From CAYXDO01 sp964463485 (GTDB lineage: Bacteria; Myxococcota; Kuafuiibacteriia; Kuafuiibacteriales; Kuafuiibacteriaceae): a stretch of DNA of 13,268 nt. Under the pieces are notes generated by a model. It was given only the letters and a program-made list of their open reading frames with translations, was not told the origin of the DNA and did no database searches. Shown here piece by piece: positions 8,627 to 13,268 of this stretch (the stretch's first letter is position 1; each line of letters begins with the position of its first letter). The stretch spans positions 1-13,268 of the forward strand of contig CAYXDO010000240.1 in NCBI GenBank assembly GCA_964463485.1, in the 5' to 3' direction. The position numbers were made by a program, and so were the translations under genes.

Positions 8627-9060
8627 ATCGACTCGAGGGGTCGATGGTGTCCATCCCGAGGACGGGAGCCATCGACCCGAGGGATCGATGGTGTCCATCC
8701 AGAGCACGGGAGCCATCGACTCGAGGGGTCGATGGTGTCCATCCCGAGGACGGGAGCCATCGACCCGAGGGATCGATGGTGTCCATCCAGAGCACGGGAG
8801 CCATCGACTCGAGGGGTCGATGGTGTCCATCCCGAGGACGGGAGCCATCGACCCGAGNNNNNNNNNNNNNNNNNNNNNNNNNNNNNNNNNNNNNNNNNNN
8901 NNNNNNNNNNNNNNNNNNNNNNNNNNNNNNNNNNNNNNNNNNNNNNNNNNNNNNNNNCCGAGGACGGGAGCGATCGACCCGAGGGGTCGGTGATGTCCAT
9001 CCCGAGGACGGGAGCGATCGACGCGAGGGGTCGATGGTGTTCATCCCGAGGACGGGAGCG
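8627..9060. repeat. 44-bp tandem repeat with alternating A/B units (88-bp higher order), interrupted by a gap
   Basis: Left of the gap, units start at 8627 (A), 8671 (B), 8715 (A), 8759 (B), 8803 (A) and 8847 (B, cut by N at 8858). A copies are identical to each other and so are B copies; A and B differ at four positions (unit positions 7, 14, 31 and 35). Right of the gap there is a 15-base tail (8958-8972) and two full units, at 8973-9016 and 9017-9060. These are of a third kind: they end in GAGCG rather than GAGCC. A units contain inverted arms ATCGAC and GTCGAT seven bases apart (8627-8645), overlapping arms GATGG and CCATC around TGT (8643-8655). Confidence 0.95.
8858..8957. other. Assembly gap of 100 N
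   Basis: Exactly 100 unknown bases lie inside the 44-bp array. A round 100 is a common placeholder for a gap of unknown size, so the true array length is not known. The unit type differs on the two sides (alternating A/B on the left, a third type on the right), so the missing part holds at least one transition. Confidence 0.99.
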
Positions 9061-9203
9061 ATCGCCTCCTGAGCTCCCCGACGGGAGGATAGGCGGTCGA
9101 GGTCCGGGAAGCTTAGCAGGTCGTTGAAAAGTCGACTTCTCGGAACGCTGCACTGTGCTCGATCGTCATGGATCAGCAAATTCAAGCGCTTACCGAGTGA
9201 ATC

Positions 9204-9237
9204 GGGCACGGGCACGGGCACGGACGGGCACGGGCAC
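9204..9237. repeat. GGGCAC hexamer run
   Basis: Three GGGCAC units (9204-9221), then GGAC, then two more units (9226-9237), leading directly into a copy of the dispersed ATGAGTTTC element. The same hexamer forms a longer run at 13220-13261. Confidence 0.9.
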
Positions 9238-9273
9238 GGCATGAGTTTCGGAGCCTTTTTCAGCGACCTGTTA
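9232..9273 (+). repeat. Dispersed intergenic element, copy 1
   Basis: The stretch GGCATGAGTTTCGGAGCC is followed by TTTTTCAGCGACCTGTTAG. The second copy, at 13112-13158, has GGCATGAGTTTCTCGGAG followed by TTTCTCAGCGACCGGTT in the same orientation. The shared core is about 40 bp with small indels. In both places GGCAC precedes the ATGAGTTT core, so the hexamers seem to be part of or attached to the element. It could be read as a short peptide (MSFGAFFSDLLG and MSFSEFLSDRLV), but indels and context favour a non-coding repeat. Confidence 0.7.
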
Positions 9274-9274
9274 G

Positions 9275-9338
9275 GCGCAGGCAAGATGCCTGCGCTCCCA
9301 GGGGGTCCGCCAGGCTTAGGAGCGCCTGCGTTCCCAGG
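9275..9338 (+). repeat. Perfect 9-bp hairpin and a repeated GCCTGCGYTCCCAGG motif
   Basis: Arms GCGCAGGCA (9275-9283) and TGCCTGCGC (9287-9295) pair perfectly around the loop AGA. The right arm also starts the 15-base motif GCCTGCGCTCCCAGG (9288-9302), which recurs with one change 36 bp on (9324-9338). There is no T-run after the stem, so an intrinsic terminator on the plus strand is unlikely. A REP-like dispersed hairpin is more plausible. It sits about 110 bp past the stop of the lipoprotein gene. Confidence 0.75.
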
Positions 9339-9402
9339 AGACCGCCGTCGACGCGGGTCAATCGCAGAAGCAGAAGGTTGACTAGCCCAAGGCCCCGAAT
9401 GT

Positions 9403-10953
9403 TCATTCAGGCAGACGGAGCTCCAGCACCGCGCCTTCCTTCCCGACCACCGTCAGCCAGCCTCGATTCCGCTCGGCCCCCTTGAGCTCCGTCGCAGTCT
9501 CTGGAATGAATGAGCTCTGGCAACCCTCGATGGGTTGCAGCACGAAGATGGCGCGGCACTCGGCGTAGGCGAGGATCAGCTCGTCTCTCGTTTGGCGATC
9601 GCGGAAATCGACGAACCGCCCGTAAGGCGCCCGGGTCGCCCCGCACGAATCAGGAGATCCGCAGGGCGTCGGGATTTCTAGGCTTCTCTTCGAAATGCGC
9701 CCCTCGCGGTCGATTCGGACGAGATCGGGTTGGTCAGTGATCGAATCCGCGGCCTGGCCCACGAGCCAAAGCTCTCGGTCCTTTCCGAGTGCGACATCCG
9801 CGATTTGAACCAGCGTCGACCCGGCTGCCCGCAGGTCGAAGGATTGGAACGGGCCGGTCGCCGGACCCACCAGGGCTTTGGCGCCTCGATCCGAAAGCAC
9901 AAAGGTCTCTTCGGAGGGGTCGAGCAGGTGGACCAAACCGATCGAGGCGCCGGCCGGAAGGTCGACCGGCTCGAACTCACCGGTCTCCAGCGAGCCCGCG
10001 AGCGCCGCGCTGCCCCCATCGATCGTGATGAGGATCGTTCCGCTCCGAGAAATCGCGAAATCCTCTGCGTTCTGACCGGGCACGGTCGTCGTGCGCACGA
10101 GGTGGAGGAGGTCGTCGACGATCTCGAATTCGAGCATGGCCGCGCCTTTTATCAATCCCGCCACGGACTCTCTCTTCATGACGACGATGCGATCCCCGAA
10201 CCAAGCAGCGTTGCCTTGAAACTGAGTTCCGCGCGGAAATACGTGCCGGTGCCCTTCCTCGTCTCGATAGGGGCGCCCTCGCCGAAAGAGGAACCCACCT
10301 TGGTCGGATCGAGCGAAGACGAGGTCGTCGTCGACGCGAAGCACCTTGTCGAGGTGAAGGTAGCTCGATCCCGAATCGAAGCTGCGAACACGCGGAACAC
10401 CGCCGATCTCCGTCCCGCTTGGCAGCAAGAGGGTCTCTGCATCGAACGAGACCAGGTGATCGTCATATTCGTGACATTGGGAGATGGGTTTGGCGAGCAC
10501 GAGCTCGACGTCGATGGGGGGCGGCGTGGTCGTCTCGAGCAGTCTGTCTCCTTCGAGCCCGAAGAATTTCGTGGAAGGCGGCAGCGGAGCGCGATCTGGG
10601 GCCGCGTCGCACACCGGAATTCGAAGAGTGAGTCCCATCGAGGACCGGAGGAGGCGCTCGAACGCGAAATTGCGACGAGCGAGCTCGGCGACGGCGAGGT
10701 CGTCGATCCCTACGAGGGTCACGGAGGTCTCGTCCCCGGAGTCGAGCTTCGCGACGGCGCCTCCTTCGACGATCTCGTCCCCAACCAATCGAAACGGGCC
10801 CTGAATTCGAGTCACTTCGGACAACGCGATCTCGAGCACGAAGATCGCCGCGAAGTCATTTCCGAGCGGCCACTCGACGGCGCGACGGCCTTCGCAGCCC
10901 GCGACGAGGGCCGCCGTCGCGAGCACCCGCATCGAGCTAGGGGACGAGCTCAT
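9403..10953 (-). CDS. Lipoprotein of unknown function, possibly a beta-propeller
   Basis: The protein has 516 residues from the ATG at 10951-10953. It starts with a short lipoprotein signal peptide, MRVLATAALVAGCEG, with lipobox LVAG-C; the cysteine is residue 20. Two other ATGs are in frame. The one at 10987-10989 adds 12 residues that do not look like a signal peptide. The one at 10930-10932 gives a 13-residue signal peptide and is also possible; no start has a clear ribosome site. The mature part is beta-rich with short repeated strand pairs such as LHLDKVLRVDDDLVFARSD, DFAISRSGTILITIDGGS and ETFVLSDRGAKALVGPATGP, which suggests a propeller, though no signature is decisive. Cysteines in PTPCGSPDSCGATRAP and in the C-terminal AECRAIF and EGCQSSF regions could form disulfides. 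It follows the peptidase gene on the same strand after about 115 bp. I do not recognise the family; export to the envelope is the only firm functional statement. Confidence 0.85.
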   Translation of the reverse strand: MSSSPSSMRVLATAALVAGCEGRRAVEWPLGNDFAAIFVLEIALSEVTRIQGPFRLVGDEIVEGGAVAKLDSGDETSVTLVGIDDLAVAELARRNFAFERLLRSSMGLTLRIPVCDAAPDRAPLPPSTKFFGLEGDRLLETTTPPPIDVELVLAKPISQCHEYDDHLVSFDAETLLLPSGTEIGGVPRVRSFDSGSSYLHLDKVLRVDDDLVFARSDQGGFLFRRGRPYRDEEGHRHVFPRGTQFQGNAAWFGDRIVVMKRESVAGLIKGAAMLEFEIVDDLLHLVRTTTVPGQNAEDFAISRSGTILITIDGGSAALAGSLETGEFEPVDLPAGASIGLVHLLDPSEETFVLSDRGAKALVGPATGPFQSFDLRAAGSTLVQIADVALGKDRELWLVGQAADSITDQPDLVRIDREGRISKRSLEIPTPCGSPDSCGATRAPYGRFVDFRDRQTRDELILAYAECRAIFVLQPIEGCQSSFIPETATELKGAERNRGWLTVVGKEGAVLELRLPE

Positions 10954-10999
10954 GCCGCCGCACGGCGTCGGTCGGCCCGCGACGATCATCGCTTCGGAG

Positions 11000-11008
11000 A
11001 TGATATCA
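11000..11008 (-). promoter_or_regulatory. Possible extended -10 for the lipoprotein gene
   Basis: Read on the minus strand, the sequence is TGATATCAT, which matches the extended -10 pattern TG-N-TATAAT with one change. It stands out as an AT-rich island in GC-rich DNA. No good -35 is seen at 17 bp (TACCTT there). Transcription would begin near 10993, making the ATG at 10989 almost leaderless and leaving a leader of about 40 bases for the ATG at 10953. The core TGATATCA is palindromic, so an operator is an alternative. Confidence 0.3.
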
Positions 11009-11067
11009 GAAGGCCGCGGAGCAAGGTATGCGGGGACGGAAGCGCGGAGCCGCCGGGCGCTCGAGGC

Positions 11068-13029
11068 TCACTCGCTCGCCGAGAGCCACTTTTTGTAGGC
11101 GTCGAGGTTCGGAGCTCGGCCGAGGAAGGTCGAAACGAGCGTTTTGGCGTCAGCGGCTCCGCCTGGCTCGAGGATCTCCTGCCGGTACGCTCGCGCGGTG
11201 GCCGGATTGAGAATGCCCTCTTTTTCGAAGCGGGTGAAGATGTCTTTGGCGAGCGAGAGGGACCATTGATAGGTGTAATACATCGAGCTGTACCCTTCGA
11301 TGTGTCCGAAGCTCGCGTACTCGAAGGTCCCCTCGATGTGTGGGTACGGGCTGTATTTCGCCTGGAGCTCTCGAGTCGAGGCCAGCAAGTCCATGCCGGT
11401 GGGGTCCTTGGCGTGCAGATAGAAGCTCATGGCCTGATAGAAGACTTGGCGCATGATGTGAATTCCTTTTCCGAACTCACTCGCGGCCTTCATTTTTTTG
11501 ACGAGGTCGGCAGGGATGGGCGCGCTCGACTTGAAGTGAGTTGCGAATCGACCGAGGACCGTGGGGTCCCAGGCCCACTCCTCTAGGAGCTGGGACGGAG
11601 CTTCCACGAAGTCCCATTCGACGTTGATTCCGGCGGTACGGACCCAGGGGCTACGGCGAGCCAGGAGGTGGTGAATGAGGTGACCGAACTCATGGAAGAG
11701 CGTGACCACGTCGGAGTGCTCCATCAGCGCGGGCTCGGCGCTCGCCTTCGGATCGGGAAAATTGCACACGAGGGCCGCCTCGGGGTCGCGGCCGGACTTC
11801 ACGCCGGTGCGGATCGGGAACATCGCGGCGTGGCCGTACTTCGCCTTTCGGGGGTGCATGTCGAGGTAGAAGCGACCCACTCGCTTGCCGTCGGCGAGCA
11901 TGTCGTACGCCTCGACGCTCTCGTGCCAAACCGGCGCCTCGACACTCACGAACGAGAGCCCGAACAGCTCCCCGTAGAGATCGAGCATTCCGCGCAGCAC
12001 TCTGGAGTATTCGAAGTACTCTCGAGCGACCCGCGCGTCGAAGTCGTGCTTCTCGCTGCGGACGCGATCGACGTAATAGAATCGGTCCCAAGTCTGGATC
12101 GCGGCGGCGCTCGGGTCGTCCTGCTTCTTGCGCAGGAGGAGCTCCTCGAGGTCCTTTTGCATACGCGGGCGAGCGATGGCGGCCACCTCCTCGGTGAACG
12201 CTTGAATGCTCGCCGCCGAGCCGATCATCTTGTCTTCGGCCTGGTACTCAGCCCAGCTCGGAAAGCCGAGGAGCTGGGCGTACTCGAATCGCTTGGCGAG
12301 GATCTTGGCGAGGATCTCGTCGTTCTTCGGGTGGCCTCGCGACAAGAACTGCTTCACCAGCTCCGCGCGCAGCGACTCCTTCTTCGCGTAGTTTTGAATC
12401 GGGAAATAATCGGGATAGTTGGTGGTGATCGCGAGCTTCCCGTTCGGCAGCGGCGCGTGAGACTTCACGAAGTCCTCGGGCATTCCGTCGAGCTCCGCGG
12501 CGTCCACCTCGATGGTTCGCTGGTCGTCGGCGATGTTCTTCTGGAAGGTCTGGCCGAACTCCACGAGCTCGTCATAGAGGCTCTTGAGCTTCTTGCGGGT
12601 GGGCTCGTCCTTGTCCACTCCGGACCTTCGGAAGTCTCGCAAGACCTTCTCGCGGAAGCGTTTGGTGTCGTCGTCCAGGCTGGCTTCCGGGACCTTGGCC
12701 ACTGCGTCGAAGAGCTCCTTGTCGAGGTTGATGTCGCCGAGGAGGCTCTGTACGTCGCGTTCACAAGCTCGCGCTGCGGTCTGAGTTGCCTCGTCAGGGT
12801 GGACGTTCGCGATGAGGCCAGCGCGACTCAAGGTCGAGTCGATCTCCGCGAGCAGTCGGTCGTAGATCTCGAGCGTGTTGGGCGCGGTCTTGCTCTCGGC
12901 CCGCAGCGCGTCGATCTCGGCGAGAGATCCCTTGCAGGTCGATTCGAAGCTCTGCGGGGAGCTCCAGGGAGGCGGAGTGGCGGCGCAACCGGCAAAAAGC
13001 GCGGGTGCGACGAATTGGAGGAGTCGCAT
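11068..13029 (-). CDS. M3-family zinc oligopeptidase (thimet/oligopeptidase A-like), lipoprotein
   Basis: The protein has 653 residues. The zinc motif HEFGH is at residues 446-450 (11680-11694) in TLFHEFGHLIHH. The third zinc ligand is the glutamate of DFVEAPSQLLEEW, at residue 476, 30 residues after the first histidine. The C-terminal GYSSMYYTYQWS matches the conserved tyrosines of the substrate site in thimet oligopeptidase, neurolysin, PrlC and Dcp. These enzymes cut short peptides inside a closed cavity. The start chosen (13027-13029) opens a lipoprotein signal peptide, MRLLQFVAPALFAGCAATPP, with lipobox LFAG-C at residue 15. A frame extension upstream to 13179 reads through the dispersed element and lacks signal features. 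Classical members are soluble and cytosolic, so membrane anchoring suggests periplasmic peptide turnover here. Overall length is near the family norm of 650-700. All key residues are present, so it should be active. It probably lies first in a two-gene unit with the downstream lipoprotein. Confidence 0.95.
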   Translation of the reverse strand: MRLLQFVAPALFAGCAATPPPWSSPQSFESTCKGSLAEIDALRAESKTAPNTLEIYDRLLAEIDSTLSRAGLIANVHPDEATQTAARACERDVQSLLGDINLDKELFDAVAKVPEASLDDDTKRFREKVLRDFRRSGVDKDEPTRKKLKSLYDELVEFGQTFQKNIADDQRTIEVDAAELDGMPEDFVKSHAPLPNGKLAITTNYPDYFPIQNYAKKESLRAELVKQFLSRGHPKNDEILAKILAKRFEYAQLLGFPSWAEYQAEDKMIGSAASIQAFTEEVAAIARPRMQKDLEELLLRKKQDDPSAAAIQTWDRFYYVDRVRSEKHDFDARVAREYFEYSRVLRGMLDLYGELFGLSFVSVEAPVWHESVEAYDMLADGKRVGRFYLDMHPRKAKYGHAAMFPIRTGVKSGRDPEAALVCNFPDPKASAEPALMEHSDVVTLFHEFGHLIHHLLARRSPWVRTAGINVEWDFVEAPSQLLEEWAWDPTVLGRFATHFKSSAPIPADLVKKMKAASEFGKGIHIMRQVFYQAMSFYLHAKDPTGMDLLASTRELQAKYSPYPHIEGTFEYASFGHIEGYSSMYYTYQWSLSLAKDIFTRFEKEGILNPATARAYRQEILEPGGAADAKTLVSTFLGRAPNLDAYKKWLSASE

Positions 13030-13035
13030 GCGCCG

Positions 13036-13064
13036 CGGATACTGGCGTGCAGCTGGAGAGTCAA
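13036..13064 (-). promoter_or_regulatory. Possible promoter of the peptidase gene
   Basis: Read on the minus strand, TTGACT (13059-13064) is one base from the -35 consensus and lies 17 bp before TATCCG (13036-13041), a poor -10 that keeps only TAT. Transcription would start just before the ATG at 13029, so the message would be nearly leaderless, which agrees with the lack of a ribosome site. The spacing and the good -35 are the support; the weak -10 keeps confidence low. Confidence 0.35.
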
Positions 13065-13111
13065 CCCCTGGCGCGGCGCGGCTGCAACCCACCGACGGCG
13101 ACTCACCCCAT

Positions 13112-13158
13112 GGCACGGGCATGAGTTTCTCGGAGTTTCTCAGCGACCGGTTGGTTAG
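13112..13158 (+). repeat. Dispersed intergenic element, copy 2
   Basis: This is the second copy of the element at 9232-9273, in the same orientation: GGCACGGGCATGAGTTTC, then TCGGAG, then TTTCTCAGCGACCGGTT. It lies upstream of the peptidase gene, and copy 1 lies downstream of the lipoprotein gene, so the two copies bracket the gene pair. A 50-residue extension of the peptidase frame through this copy is therefore unlikely to be real. Confidence 0.7.
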
Positions 13159-13182
13159 TTGTAGTTCATAGGTCATCACTTT

Positions 13183-13220
13183 GGAGGCAGGATTGGGATC
13201 GTGAGGCAGGATTAGGATCG
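13183..13220. repeat. 19-bp tandem duplication
   Basis: Two adjacent 19-bp units, GGAGGCAGGATTGGGATCG (13183-13201) and TGAGGCAGGATTAGGATCG (13202-13220), differ at two positions. They lead straight into the GGGCAC run. Confidence 0.88.
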
Positions 13221-13261
13221 GGCACGGGCACGGGCACGGGCACGGGCACGGGCACGGGCAC
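13220..13261. repeat. Seven perfect GGGCAC hexamers
   Basis: Seven uninterrupted copies of GGGCAC, followed by GAAGTCC at the window edge. A six-base unit keeps frame, and read on the minus strand it would encode Val-Pro repeats, but no gene is seen here. The number of copies is likely to vary between strains through slippage. Confidence 0.95.
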
Positions 13262-13268
13262 GAAGTCC

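Larger units (their letters stand above)
7850..9402. other. Repeat-rich intergenic block without a convincing gene
   Basis: About 1.5 kb separates the giant gene from the lipoprotein gene. It contains the 43-bp array (7938-8195), a non-repetitive island (about 8196-8626) that may be a gene remnant, the 44-bp array with the assembly gap (8627-9060), non-repetitive sequence (about 9061-9203), GGGCAC hexamers (9204-9237), a dispersed element and a hairpin (to 9338). Long open frames cross this block in all six frames, but their translations are low-complexity by-products of tandem units whose length is not a multiple of three. None of these long frames is annotated here. Confidence 0.75.

Noticed and set aside
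7856..8848. A 330-codon minus-strand frame across both arrays and similar frames to 9284
   Set aside because: The product is the translation of 43- and 44-bp tandem repeats whose frame rotates; the assembly gap and low complexity make a gene unlikely.
7938..9060. CRISPR array
   Set aside because: Units abut with no variable spacers, and no cas genes are present.
9275..9295. Intrinsic terminator for the lipoprotein gene
   Set aside because: The stem is strong, but no T-run follows on either strand and it lies over 100 bp past the stop.
13030..13179. A 50-residue N-terminal extension of the peptidase
   Set aside because: It reads through the dispersed repeat element and pushes the clear lipoprotein signal peptide into the interior of the protein.

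Overview
The window is GC-rich DNA whose genes all lie on the minus strand. Two proteins with lipobox signal peptides, a very long secreted protein built from Ig-like modules, and large GC-rich intergenic repeats suggest a Gram-negative bacterium with a big genome. A myxobacterium-like member of the Myxococcota is my best guess. This is inferred from style and composition; there is no rRNA or other marker gene. A run of exactly 100 N at 8858-8957 shows that this is a scaffolded draft assembly.

Layout from right to left, in the direction of transcription. (1) At 13030-13268 lies intergenic sequence with a 19-bp tandem duplication, seven GGGCAC hexamers and one copy of a dispersed element. (2) At 11068-13029 is a lipoprotein form of an M3-family zinc oligopeptidase, with HEFGH and FVEAPSQ motifs. 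(3) At 9403-10953 is a second lipoprotein of unknown function, possibly a beta-propeller, probably downstream of the peptidase in the same transcription unit or with its own weak promoter. (4) At about 7850-9402 is 1.5 kb of repeat-rich intergenic DNA. It holds a 43-bp tandem array, a non-repetitive island that may be a decayed gene, a 44-bp array with 88-bp higher-order structure interrupted by the assembly gap, GGGCAC hexamers, a second copy of the dispersed element and a perfect hairpin. (5) From about 7740 to beyond the left edge runs one uninterrupted minus-strand reading frame of about 2580 codons. It encodes a giant modular surface or secreted protein: twelve tandem cadherin-like domains of about 95 residues with NDxDxD-type loops, four atypical Ig-like segments, five He_PIG-type Ig domains, two discoidin-like (F5/8 C) domains and at least two PKD-type domains. 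Its C-terminus lies outside the window.

The 5' end of the giant gene is unresolved. The first in-frame ATG (7534-7536) falls inside the first cadherin-like domain. No ATG, GTG or TTG occurs in frame between it and 7897. Protein-like sequence just upstream sits in a different frame and is cut by a stop. Either the gene is disrupted there or the assembly has an indel next to the repeats.

The genes suggest cell-envelope functions: adhesion or matrix binding by the giant protein, and envelope peptide turnover by the peptidase. Nothing in the sequence ties the giant protein to the lipoprotein pair, and the repeat block separates them. I see no CRISPR array, tRNA, rRNA, transposase or defence system. 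The least explained material is the pair of tandem arrays with near-equal units and the broken start of the giant gene.
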